Assembly (NCBI GenBank): GCA_902615855.1
Contig: CACMQN010000004.1
Span: 1-61,671, forward strand
Direction: 5' to 3'
DNA from: an uncultured Candidatus Actinomarina sp.
Lineage (GTDB): Bacteria; Actinomycetota; Acidimicrobiia; Actinomarinales; Actinomarinaceae
DNA: 61,671 nt
In this document: positions 29,635 through 38,499 of the stretch, one piece after another
Numbering within the stretch: position 1 is the stretch's first letter
Layout: each line of letters begins with the position of its first letter
Program-made: the position numbers and the translations under genes
The notes under the pieces: model-generated
Told to the model about the DNA's origin: nothing
Databases searched by the model: none
What the model saw: the letters and a program-made list of their open reading frames with translations, nothing else

Positions 29635-29726
29635 GGAGGTGAATGAGCGCCTGGTGGGCTCCACAGTCTTCAAAACTGCTGAAAGGCTTAAGTGTCTTTG
29701 GCGGGTTCGATTCCCGTCCACCTCCG
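29635..29726 (+). tRNA. selC: tRNA-Sec (anticodon UCA)
   Basis: A 92-nt tRNA with a long variable arm. The acceptor stem GGAGGTG/CACCTCC forms, extendable to 8 positions with an A-C mismatch, with discriminator G at 29726. The D-arm pairs GAGC/GCTC, and the anticodon arm is CAGT-CTTCAAA-ACTG, giving anticodon TCA, which reads UGA. The variable arm AAAGGC-TTAAGT-GTCTTT has six pairs including a G-U. The T-arm is GCGGG-TTCGATT-CCCGT. Length, large extra arm and UCA anticodon together identify tRNA-Sec. CCA is not encoded. It works with selD at 55.5 kb; selA and selB are not in the window. Confidence 0.95.
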
Positions 29727-29777
29727 CTAGTTTTATTTATTAATATAGATAACATTAAATTAGAAATTAATGAGTAA

Positions 29778-31103
29778 TTGAACGAAAGAAATAATCCAAA
29801 CCAGGTTGATAGACGATTACTGACGGTATCTGATAGGGATATCTTTGTAACTGTACAGAGAGCTCTTCTGGTTGGAATAATTTTAAAAAATGAAACTCGA
29901 GCAGATAAAGAAGAATCTCTTAAAGAACTTACTAATTTAGTAAAAACTGCTGGTTCAACTCCATATATTGTCCAAACTAAACGTATTGATAAAATCGATC
30001 CAAAAACATTTATTGGCAAAGGTTCGATAAAAGAATTAGAAAACATTTCTAAATCGAATGATATTGACGTAGTAATATTTGATTGCGAACTAACACCAAA
30101 CCAACAAAAAGAACTAAGAACCATTTTTCAATGCGATGTTGTTGATAGAACTGGTTTGATACTGGATATATTTTCACTACATGCTCAATCAAAAGAAGCC
30201 TCATTACAAGTAGAACTTGCAATGTCTGTGTATTTAAAGCCAAGATTAGCTGGACTTGGCAAAACCTTGAATCAACAGGGTGGTGGAATTGGAACAAGAG
30301 GTCCCGGTGAAACCAAATTAGAAACAGATAGCAGACTTATCGATAATCGTATAAATAAATTAAAAAAAGAATTAAAGAAGATAGAGAAACAGAGAAGGGT
30401 TCAATCAAGCTCAAGAGAAAAAAATAATATTCCATTGGTATCAATTGTTGGTTATACAAATGCTGGTAAATCTACTTTATTAAAGAAATTAACTAATTCT
30501 GATGCTTACGCTGCTGATGAACTCTTTGCTACTGTTGACTCTTTGCAAAGAGAATTAAGAATAAAAGATATTCAAGATCCTTTAATACTTTCGGATACAG
30601 TTGGGTTTATTCAAAATCTTCCCACTACATTAATAGAATCATTTAAATCAACATTAATGGTTGCGACAAAAGCTGATTTGCTAGTTCACGTTGTTGATGC
30701 CGCCACTGCCATTCCTGAGATGCATATAAACACGGTTGCTAGTATTCTCAAACAAATTGATGCGAAATCTAATGAAATTATGGTATTTAATAAGATTGAT
30801 AAGATTGATAAGGCATCATTAAATCAACTTAAAGAGTCCTACCCTGAAGCATTATTTGTCTCATCTCTAAAAAATGACGGACTAGATTTATTAAAAGGTA
30901 GAATCGCGGAGGAAATTTTTGGTATTGTTAGCCTAGGGTCTTATCAAATCAATCCATCAAAATTAGACACTGTTGCCAAATTTGGAAAAATCCTTAATGT
31001 TAAGAATGAATCAAATTACTTAGTCTTAGAATTAGAGATGAGAGATAAATTAGTCGACAGGCTTCTAAATCTTAAAATAATGGAAAAGAATACAAATGCT
31101 TAA
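29778..31103 (+). CDS. hflX: GTPase HflX
   Basis: Ribosome-associated GTPase that splits stalled or hibernating 70S ribosomes. The 441-aa product has the HflX N-terminal domain (FDCELTPNQQKELRTIF; DRTGLILDIF; GPGETKLETDSRLID) and the G-domain with GYTNAGKSTL, DTVGFIQNLP and NKID. The start is a TTG, forced by an in-frame TAA immediately upstream (29775-29777). No good ribosome-binding site is visible, so the true start could lie a few codons downstream. It lies 51 nt after tRNA-Sec and overlaps the gnd start by 8 nt. Confidence 0.94.
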   Translation: MNERNNPNQVDRRLLTVSDRDIFVTVQRALLVGIILKNETRADKEESLKELTNLVKTAGSTPYIVQTKRIDKIDPKTFIGKGSIKELENISKSNDIDVVIFDCELTPNQQKELRTIFQCDVVDRTGLILDIFSLHAQSKEASLQVELAMSVYLKPRLAGLGKTLNQQGGGIGTRGPGETKLETDSRLIDNRINKLKKELKKIEKQRRVQSSSREKNNIPLVSIVGYTNAGKSTLLKKLTNSDAYAADELFATVDSLQRELRIKDIQDPLILSDTVGFIQNLPTTLIESFKSTLMVATKADLLVHVVDAATAIPEMHINTVASILKQIDAKSNEIMVFNKIDKIDKASLNQLKESYPEALFVSSLKNDGLDLLKGRIAEEIFGIVSLGSYQINPSKLDTVAKFGKILNVKNESNYLVLELEMRDKLVDRLLNLKIMEKNTNA

Positions 31104-32445
31104 TGAAATTGGATTAGTTGGCCTTGGTGTCATGGGTAAAAATATAGCTCTAAATTTATCAGATAAAGGAGTAACAATTAAATCGTTCAATGATTCAATG
31201 AAAAAACTTGATGACATTAAGAAAGAATTTTCAAATGAATTTATTGGCTACACCAATCTTGAAGAATTTGTTGAGAGCTTAGAAACCCCAAAAACAATAT
31301 TACTTATGGTCCCATCAGGCAAAGCAACTAGGGAAGTAATAGAAAGACTGGCTGATTTATTGGAAGAGGGAAGCATGATTATTGATGGAGGTAATTCTTT
31401 TTATTTAGAAAGTATTGATAACGGAAAGTATCTCTCAGAAAAATCTATACATTTTATTGGGATGGGAGTTTCAGGTGGTGAAGATGGAGCTCGTAATGGC
31501 CCTGCATTAATGGTTGGTGCAGATTTATCTTTAGAGAATTCTCTTTTAGATACACTCAAAAATATTGCTGCAAAAAGTGAAGTTGAGTGCTTGGGAGTAT
31601 ATCAAGGTCCCGGGACAGGTCACTTTATAAAAATGGTACATAATGGCATTGAATATGCTGAAATGCAAACAATCGCTGAGATATATTTAATATTGAAAAA
31701 TTTGAATAAAACAAATGAGGATATGTCCAATTTCTTTTCCTCTCAAACAGAAAAGAATAAATCATCTTACCTTATTGAGATCACATCAGAAATTCTTCAA
31801 AAAAAAGATGGAGATAAATTTATTATTGATCAAATAAAACCAGTCGCACAAAATAAAGGTACTGGGAGACTGACAATACAAACTTCATTAGCATTAAATG
31901 TGTCAATTCCCTCTATTGCAGCCTCTTACGATGCACGTGTTCAGAGTAGTAATCAATACGCTACAAAAAATAATCAGGAACTAATAAGTGAGGATATATC
32001 TATTAAAGAACTCAGTGATGCACTATATTTCTCTAGAGTGTGCTCGATGATTCAAGGTTTAGAATTAATATCAAAATTTAGTAATGATGAAAAACACAAC
32101 ATATCAATCCTAGAAGTTCTTGATAATTGGAGTGGAGGATGCATCATTAGATCCAATTTATTATCCGAATTAAAGAAAGAATTTGGCGAAAATAATGATG
32201 TATTTAATTTAAATACTATTTTTAGTAATTTGAACAAAAACAGAGCATCTATCAGCAACGTTCTGCAAATAACAACTAAATACAACATACCAACACCTGT
32301 ACTATCAGCATCTTTAAATTGGTTCAATAATGTGACTTCTGTAGATAATCCATCGAACATTATTCAGGCTCAAAGAGATTTTTTTGGAAGACACAAAGTT
32401 CAACTAATTGACTCATCCAACGACATAAATATTGATTGGGATTAA
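31096..32445 (+). CDS. gnd: 6-phosphogluconate dehydrogenase, decarboxylating
   Basis: Oxidises and decarboxylates 6-phosphogluconate to ribulose 5-phosphate, making NADPH in the pentose phosphate pathway. The 449-aa product has the N-terminal Rossmann motif GLVGLGVMGKNIALNL, IIDGGNSFYLESI, GVSGGEDGARNGPALM and the catalytic-Lys motif GHFIKMVHNGIEYAEMQ. Length is slightly shorter than the 468-aa E. coli enzyme, the difference being mostly in the C-terminal helical domain and tail. It overlaps hflX by 8 nt and is followed by pepN after 9 nt. Confidence 0.93.
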   Translation: MLNEIGLVGLGVMGKNIALNLSDKGVTIKSFNDSMKKLDDIKKEFSNEFIGYTNLEEFVESLETPKTILLMVPSGKATREVIERLADLLEEGSMIIDGGNSFYLESIDNGKYLSEKSIHFIGMGVSGGEDGARNGPALMVGADLSLENSLLDTLKNIAAKSEVECLGVYQGPGTGHFIKMVHNGIEYAEMQTIAEIYLILKNLNKTNEDMSNFFSSQTEKNKSSYLIEITSEILQKKDGDKFIIDQIKPVAQNKGTGRLTIQTSLALNVSIPSIAASYDARVQSSNQYATKNNQELISEDISIKELSDALYFSRVCSMIQGLELISKFSNDEKHNISILEVLDNWSGGCIIRSNLLSELKKEFGENNDVFNLNTIFSNLNKNRASISNVLQITTKYNIPTPVLSASLNWFNNVTSVDNPSNIIQAQRDFFGRHKVQLIDSSNDINIDWD

Positions 32446-32454
32446 GTTAACTTA

Positions 32455-34974
32455 ATGAATAAAAAGAGGTTGCCCAAATCAACTTATCCCAATAGATACG
32501 AAATCGAACTTGATGTTGATTTAGATAATTTCTCATATACCGGGGCACAAAAAGTCGATTTAAATGTTGTTGAAGCAACAAACAATATTGTTTTAAATAG
32601 CGTTGGAATTGAAGTTACAAAAGCAAAAATTCAAACAACTAAACAAGATATTCCTTTGGAAGTTAACTACATAGAGGAAGATGAAAAAATAGTTTTTGAA
32701 TCCCAAGAGACATTGAGTGAAGGTGTTTACGAATTATATCTTGAATTCAATTCGGAAATTACAAATGACCTTAAAGGCTTTTATAAAAGTAGCTACATGT
32801 CTGAAGATGGTGAAAAAAAATGGATTGCTACCACACAATTTGAACCAACTGCGGCAAGATCGGCTTTCCCCTGCTGGGACGAACCTGAATATAAAGCTAT
32901 ATTTTCAATGACAATAATAACTGATGAAAAGTATTTAAGAGTCAGCAATGAAATGGTTATCGAGGAAGAAAAAGTTGAAAATAATAAACTACGAACTAAA
33001 TTTGCAGACTCGATGAAAATGTCATCATATCTTGTAGCTTTTGTAATAGGAGATCTTGAAGCTACTGTTGTTGGAAAGTCTAAAACGACAGATATACGAA
33101 TAATACATAGACCTGGGTTTTCACACCAAACTTCTTACGCGGGAACAGCTGCGATTAAACTTTTAGACTTCTTTGAGGATTATTACAAGATTCCCTATCC
33201 AGGAACTAAATTAGATCTTATTGCTATCCCGGACTTTGCAATGGGCGCTATGGAAAATGTAGGAGCAGTTACTTTTCGTGAGAACTTGCTTTTATTTGAT
33301 AAGGATAAAGCTACTAGATCAGAACTTGATAGATCAATAACAGTAATCGCACATGAACTTGCTCATATGTGGTTTGGAGATTTAGTGACTATGAAATGGT
33401 GGGATGGAATCTGGTTAAATGAGGCATTTGCAAGTCTGATGGAAGTAATTGCATCATATAATACATATCCTGAATTCAAACAGTGGAACGCAATGAATAT
33501 GTCAAGAACTGCTGGATTTTCTATCGACTCACTCGAAAATTCTAGACCGGTCGAGTTTGATGTTGAAACTCCGGATCAAGCAGAAGAGATGTTTGATGTT
33601 CTCACCTACGAAAAAGGTTCAACTGTTTTAAGAATGTTTCAAATGTTTATTGGTGAAGAAGCTTTTCAAAATGGAGTTGAAGCTTATTTAAACAAATTTA
33701 AATTTGAAAATACCAACTCGTCTGATTTATGGGATGCATTAAGTGAGGCAAGTAATCAACCTCTCAATAAAATACTACCTTTTTGGATAAGAGAAAAAGG
33801 TTATCCCTTTTTACAAGTAGACTGCTCAAATAATTCTTTAACAATTAAACAAAAACCTTTTCTTCTTAAAAATGTAGAAACTGATAAAAATAATATAAAA
33901 CCAGTACCTGTTCAAATTAAGTTTCTTGATACAGGAAATGAAGAAAAATTTTTGCTAGACGAAGCTGAAAGAGTCATAGATTTAAAGAATTTAGGTGAAG
34001 TTCCTCATATAAATAGTGGAGGTTGGGGATTCTTTCATACATTTTATGATGATGAGGTTTTTGAACATATACTTGCAAATTTTGACAAACTAAATGATCT
34101 CGAAAAATACAGACTTCTTGAAGATAAATGGATGCAATTTAAAAAAGCTCCGACAGATATAAATGACTTTTATAAATTCTTAATGTTCTTTAAAAAGGAG
34201 AAAGACGAGGACATCTGGATTTATATGTCTTCGATAATAGCAACATTAGCAAATCTTTTTGAATCTAATAACTCTGATAGTTTTAAAGCTTTTGTAAGGG
34301 ACTTGACTGACGAGTTGCACAATGAGCTTGGATTTGAGGTTAAAAAAGACGAAGAATTAGAAATCAAAGAAGTAAGAGATACTATTAACAAGTTGAGAGC
34401 TAAAAATTTAGATGATGATTCATTTATAAAAAAATTTAGTGATATTTTTAAAGAAAATAAAATGGAGTCTATTTCAGAAGGAACATTTTTTAGCTCGATC
34501 CTTTTTATATCCGCACTTGATGAGACAAACAAAATTGAGATTTTTTTAGAAAAGTTCGAAAACGCAGAGTCTCCTCAAATGCAAGGAAGGTACAGAGCGG
34601 TATTAGGTCAAGTAAGAGACCAAAATGCAAGTAAAAAAATTGTTGAATTTATGCTTGATGGAAGAATCCGCGGAGCAGATTGCCCATATATATTAGCTTC
34701 GATGATAACCAACAAATATATCGGGAAAAAATCATGGAAGGTAATTAAAGAAAATTTTAATGACTTGCTAAGTGTTATGCCAGATTGGACCGCATCAAGG
34801 ATTTTAGACGCACTTCCAGCAATATATGACGAAGAATTTGCTGGTGATATAAAAAACTTTATCAAAAAGAATCCGCTTCCATCATCTGAAAAACTTGCAG
34901 CACAAAAATTAGAAAGATTGGAAGCTAACATAGAATTTATGGATAATTTAAAGGAAGTTAACAATGAAACCTAG
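32455..34974 (+). CDS. pepN: M1-family aminopeptidase (PepN-like)
   Basis: Zinc aminopeptidase removing N-terminal residues from peptides. The 839-aa product has the substrate-binding GAMEN at residues 264-268 and the zinc site HELAH at 300-304 with Glu323 in WLNEAFA. An ERAP1-like C-terminal helical domain fills the last 300 residues. No signal peptide, so cytoplasmic. The stop overlaps the next gene by 11 nt, suggesting cotranscription with the LLM oxidoreductase. Confidence 0.95.
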   Translation: MNKKRLPKSTYPNRYEIELDVDLDNFSYTGAQKVDLNVVEATNNIVLNSVGIEVTKAKIQTTKQDIPLEVNYIEEDEKIVFESQETLSEGVYELYLEFNSEITNDLKGFYKSSYMSEDGEKKWIATTQFEPTAARSAFPCWDEPEYKAIFSMTIITDEKYLRVSNEMVIEEEKVENNKLRTKFADSMKMSSYLVAFVIGDLEATVVGKSKTTDIRIIHRPGFSHQTSYAGTAAIKLLDFFEDYYKIPYPGTKLDLIAIPDFAMGAMENVGAVTFRENLLLFDKDKATRSELDRSITVIAHELAHMWFGDLVTMKWWDGIWLNEAFASLMEVIASYNTYPEFKQWNAMNMSRTAGFSIDSLENSRPVEFDVETPDQAEEMFDVLTYEKGSTVLRMFQMFIGEEAFQNGVEAYLNKFKFENTNSSDLWDALSEASNQPLNKILPFWIREKGYPFLQVDCSNNSLTIKQKPFLLKNVETDKNNIKPVPVQIKFLDTGNEEKFLLDEAERVIDLKNLGEVPHINSGGWGFFHTFYDDEVFEHILANFDKLNDLEKYRLLEDKWMQFKKAPTDINDFYKFLMFFKKEKDEDIWIYMSSIIATLANLFESNNSDSFKAFVRDLTDELHNELGFEVKKDEELEIKEVRDTINKLRAKNLDDDSFIKKFSDIFKENKMESISEGTFFSSILFISALDETNKIEIFLEKFENAESPQMQGRYRAVLGQVRDQNASKKIVEFMLDGRIRGADCPYILASMITNKYIGKKSWKVIKENFNDLLSVMPDWTASRILDALPAIYDEEFAGDIKNFIKKNPLPSSEKLAAQKLERLEANIEFMDNLKEVNNET

Positions 34975-35782
34975 AATTGCAGTATTTTTACACCCACAGC
35001 ATGCAGAATATGATCAAATAAGAAATGCAGCTGTTGAAGCAGAGGAATTAGGGGCAGACGTTCTTTATAATTGGGACCACTTCTACCCCTTATATAAAGA
35101 AGATGGTACACAATGGGCTGAAGGAGAAAGAAGAGAGGGTAAACATTTTGAGTGCTGGACTATGCTTGCGAGTTGGGCAGAAGTAACTGAAAAAATAGAA
35201 ATTGGTCCTCTTGTAACTTGTAATTCATACAGAAATCCTGAATTGCTTACTGATATGGCAAGAACTATTGACCATATATCAAATGGAAGACTTGTTTTTG
35301 GAATTGGTTCAGGTTGGTTCGAACAAGATTATCAGGAGTATGGTTATGAATTCGGAACTGCTATCTGGAGGTTAAAAGAATTAGAAAAATCTCTTGAGAG
35401 AATTGAAAAAAGAATGGCAATGTTAGATCCTCAACCAAAAAGAAAAATTCCAATATTAATTGGCGGTGGAGGAGAAAAAGTTACTTTGAGAATCACAGCT
35501 CAATATGCAGATGTTTGGCATGGATTTGCAACAAAGACAGAGGATCGCTCAGGCATAGAGACAGTTGCTCATAAAAACAGTGTTTTAGATAACTGGTGTA
35601 AAGAAATAGGAAGAGACCCCTCTGAGATTGGAAGGTCAATAGGAATAGACCTGAAGAGAATTGACAAGGCCGATGAACTTGTCGAAGCAGGAGCAACTGA
35701 AATAACTCTTCCCCTAAACGGACCGGACTATGACATGTCAATCGTCAAAGAGTGGATTGCTTGGAGAGACTCTAAAGACTAG
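34964..35782 (+). CDS. LLM-class oxidoreductase, probably F420-dependent
   Basis: A 272-aa TIM-barrel protein of the luciferase-like monooxygenase superfamily. Characteristic stretches are AEELGADVLYNWDHF, IEIGPLVTCNSYRNPELLTDMARTIDHISNGRLVFGIGSGWFEQDYQEYG and IPILIGGGGEKVTLRI. The pattern matches actinobacterial F420-dependent members more than flavin-dependent alkanal oxidases. The substrate is unknown. It overlaps pepN by 11 nt and precedes a Ca/Na exchanger gene by 6 nt. If the cofactor is F420, its synthesis genes must lie elsewhere. Confidence 0.82.
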   Translation: MKPRIAVFLHPQHAEYDQIRNAAVEAEELGADVLYNWDHFYPLYKEDGTQWAEGERREGKHFECWTMLASWAEVTEKIEIGPLVTCNSYRNPELLTDMARTIDHISNGRLVFGIGSGWFEQDYQEYGYEFGTAIWRLKELEKSLERIEKRMAMLDPQPKRKIPILIGGGGEKVTLRITAQYADVWHGFATKTEDRSGIETVAHKNSVLDNWCKEIGRDPSEIGRSIGIDLKRIDKADELVEAGATEITLPLNGPDYDMSIVKEWIAWRDSKD

Positions 35783-35788
35783 ATTCCT

Positions 35789-36712
35789 ATGGAAACTTTC
35801 TTAATATTCGGTGGTTTTGTTTTAGGACTAATACTTTTAGTTAAAGGCGCTGATGAAATGGTCAAATCTGCAATTCAAATTGCAGTTAAATTTAAACTTC
35901 CAAATTCTGTTATTGGTGCAACTTTTATAGGTTTTGGAACATCAGCACCAGAATTATTTACAAGTACAGGAGCTGCTATCAATGGTGATTTGTCCCTGGC
36001 TATCGGAAATATTATTGGATCTAATATTGCAAATTCATTACTTGTTTTGGCTGTCCTTTATTTATTTATTGATAAAGACTTTTCCAAAAAAATTAATATA
36101 AATCAAATTAGTCCTGTGTGGATGATGATATTTACCACAATATTTGTATCAACTTATATACTTACAAATCAATTTCCATTAGTTTTAGGAATTGTTTTAC
36201 TGTCGCTTGTTATTTTTGTAACTTACAAGATGGTTAATGAAGAAGCCATTGATGAAGAAGAGCTCGTCTCGGAAGAAAAAAAATATATTTGGTTCAGAGG
36301 AATATTAGCTATCTCAATAACTATATTTGGAAGTTCCTTAGTGGTTGATAATGCCATTGCAATTGCTGACTTATTTAATATATCGTCCTTGATAGTAGGT
36401 GTAACAATAATTGCAATAGGAACAAGCCTTCCAGAAGTTGCAGGGGCAATTTCAGCAGCAAGACTAAAGAAACCAGATTTAATTATGGGAAATGTTTTTG
36501 GATCCAATCTATTTAATATTGGTCTCGTTGGTGGATCTGCAATTATATTTAAACCAGGCGAAATTAGTTCAAATATCGATTATCAAATGTTTCTTATGTA
36601 TTTTGTATCTTTTCTCGCAGTTCTCTTAACAAGATACGTTATAAAAAGAAATGTCCTCGTGGGAATTATTTTCATCGCTGCATATTTTGGATTTATATTT
36701 AGCTTATTTTAA
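35789..36712 (+). CDS. Calcium/sodium antiporter, CaCA family (YrbG-like)
   Basis: A 307-aa membrane protein with about ten hydrophobic segments in two inverted halves. Each half carries the alpha-repeat signature: GATFIGFGTSAPELFTS with GNIIGSNIANSLLVL, and GVTIIAIGTSLPEVAGA with GNVFGSNLFNIGLVG. An acidic loop (EEAIDEEELVSEEKK) lies between the halves. It likely exchanges Ca2+ for Na+ or H+. The 3-prime end overlaps the convergent lgt gene by 9 nt. Confidence 0.92.
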   Translation: METFLIFGGFVLGLILLVKGADEMVKSAIQIAVKFKLPNSVIGATFIGFGTSAPELFTSTGAAINGDLSLAIGNIIGSNIANSLLVLAVLYLFIDKDFSKKININQISPVWMMIFTTIFVSTYILTNQFPLVLGIVLLSLVIFVTYKMVNEEAIDEEELVSEEKKYIWFRGILAISITIFGSSLVVDNAIAIADLFNISSLIVGVTIIAIGTSLPEVAGAISAARLKKPDLIMGNVFGSNLFNIGLVGGSAIIFKPGEISSNIDYQMFLMYFVSFLAVLLTRYVIKRNVLVGIIFIAAYFGFIFSLF

Positions 36713-37528
36713 ATTTTTATTTTTTTGAAAATATAAAAATCCTAATAAAGCTAACAATAAACCTCCCACTTGATTCCAAGTAAATGAACCAATTGTTGCA
36801 TCGCCCATACCAAACCTTAATGTATCTAAGATCGATCTTTGTACTCCGTACCAAACTGCCCATAATCCCATCCATGAACCGGGTCCAAATTCATATCGCT
36901 TCTTTAAATTCATAAATATATAAAAAACTACTAAAGCCAATAGCATGTCATACATTGCTACATGATGATAGGTTCCACATGTTGTAAGTGGCTCAGCACA
37001 CTCTAGACCATTGTGTTGTGGAGCAACATCGTATCCGGGTAATATTTCATAACCCAAAAAAAAGTTTGTTTTTCGACCTAGATGCTCAACTATTGCTAAA
37101 TCACCTATACGTCCAATTACAGTTCCTAGGATTAATCCTGTAGCTGCGTAATCACCATATCTTTTGAAACTTTCTTTTCCAACTATTTGAATTCTGTAGA
37201 AAGCAGCAATTATACCCCCTGCCATTCCTCCCATGATTGAATAGCTTCCAGCTAATGTAAGAATATCATCTAGACCGTAGCCAGTTTCCCCTATGTGCGC
37301 AGGTATTGTAAAAAATCTAGCACCCAATATTGCTCCAAATATTGCCCACGTTAATCCATCTGAAAAAAGGTCTGAGTTAGCACCATCTTTTTCAGCAAGT
37401 TTAATTGCATGATTTGCACCAAAATAAAATCCAATCGCAGCAAAGACACCGTGCAATGAAAAAAATACCGGACCTATCTTAGTTATTGGAATTGGTGGGT
37501 ATGTTATTGATAAAAATGAGTCAAGCAA
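36704..37528 (-). CDS. lgt: Prolipoprotein diacylglyceryl transferase
   Basis: Transfers diacylglycerol to the lipobox Cys of prelipoproteins. The 274-aa membrane protein has LHGVFAAIGFYFG at the first segment, the SIMGGMAGGIIAAFYRI stretch, and GLILGTVIGRIGDLAIVEHLGRKT, which covers the Lgt signature with the essential Arg. It follows ctaB by 1 nt. The adjoining ctaC product has a lipoprotein signal, so Lgt next to the oxidase genes is functionally sensible. Confidence 0.93.
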   Translation of the reverse strand: MLDSFLSITYPPIPITKIGPVFFSLHGVFAAIGFYFGANHAIKLAEKDGANSDLFSDGLTWAIFGAILGARFFTIPAHIGETGYGLDDILTLAGSYSIMGGMAGGIIAAFYRIQIVGKESFKRYGDYAATGLILGTVIGRIGDLAIVEHLGRKTNFFLGYEILPGYDVAPQHNGLECAEPLTTCGTYHHVAMYDMLLALVVFYIFMNLKKRYEFGPGSWMGLWAVWYGVQRSILDTLRFGMGDATIGSFTWNQVGGLLLALLGFLYFQKNKNLK

Positions 37529-37529
37529 T

Positions 37530-38411
37530 TTAAATATTCCTTAAAGTCCAAAATACATCTGCCACAATACTTATGAATATAACAGCCAAATATGTATTAG
37601 AAAATATAAAATAATTGATTGGTTTTATTTTTTCCCTATACAAATTAAATGCTTTATACATTAAATTGACTCCAAAAAATATAGATACGAACAAATAAAT
37701 TATTCCTAATTGAAGAATTGGTGCTGCTACTAGAGAAATTAAAACTGTTGAACAGCTGTAAATACCTATAAATATACATGTTCTTTTGTAGCTTTCTTGA
37801 ATAGGAAGCATTGGAAATTCAGCATTTTTATAATCCGCTTTGTTCTCGATTGACAATGCCCAGAAATGTGCGGGTGTCCACATAAAAACCATTAGGAATA
37901 AAACCCAAGGTCCTGTCTCCAGTTCTGAACCTGTTGCGGTCCAGCCGATTAATACGGGGGCTGCTCCCGATGCGCCTCCAATGACAATATTTTGATTTGT
38001 TCTTGGCTTCAAAATTAAGGTGTAAATAAATACATAGAATATATTGGCAGCTAATCCTATAAATGATGAAAGAGGTGTGACTAAAGAATATAAAATTAAA
38101 AATCCAATTAGTCCAGACGAGATAGAGTAGATTATTCCATTGGTTTTTGTAAGCTCACCTGTGACAATTGGCCTATCTGATGTTCTTTCCATAAGCTTGT
38201 CTGTCTCTACTTCTAAAACTTGGTTCATAACATTGGCACTTATTGCTAGGAGAGTTCCACCGGCCAGCGTGTATATAACAAGTGATAAAGGTGGCATACC
38301 ATATATTGAAATCACCATTGAGGGAACTGTTGTGACTAGCAACAACTCAATAACACGTAATTTAGAAAGTTTTAAATAGCTTTTGAATGTGGAAGGCTTA
38401 TTTGACTTCAT
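37530..38411 (-). CDS. ctaB: Protohaem IX farnesyltransferase (haem O synthase)
   Basis: Adds a farnesyl group to haem B to give haem O, precursor of haem A. The 293-aa UbiA-fold protein has about nine membrane segments and the acidic motifs NVMNQVLEVETDKLMERTSDRPIVTGEL and FMWTPAHFWALSIENKADYKNAEFPMLP, both diagnostic for CtaB/CyoE. It is divergent from ctaC with 88 nt between, and a TACTAT box lies 6 nt before its ATG. Confidence 0.95.
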   Translation of the reverse strand: MKSNKPSTFKSYLKLSKLRVIELLLVTTVPSMVISIYGMPPLSLVIYTLAGGTLLAISANVMNQVLEVETDKLMERTSDRPIVTGELTKTNGIIYSISSGLIGFLILYSLVTPLSSFIGLAANIFYVFIYTLILKPRTNQNIVIGGASGAAPVLIGWTATGSELETGPWVLFLMVFMWTPAHFWALSIENKADYKNAEFPMLPIQESYKRTCIFIGIYSCSTVLISLVAAPILQLGIIYLFVSIFFGVNLMYKAFNLYREKIKPINYFIFSNTYLAVIFISIVADVFWTLRNI

Positions 38412-38499
38412 ATTGACATAGTAACGATGCCTAGACTTTAACTTATAATTACCCTATTTCAGGTGTAGACGCTATTCTTAAATATTGACTAGATAATTT

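Noticed and set aside
29770-29781. Mini-ORF ATG-AGT-AAT-TGA before hflX as a UGA-recoded start
   Set aside because: Readthrough of the UGA enters a different frame from hflX and gives no recognisable protein.
29627-30124. Minus-strand open frame of 165 codons across tRNA-Sec and hflX
   Set aside because: It reads through a tRNA and the antisense of hflX; no supporting motif.
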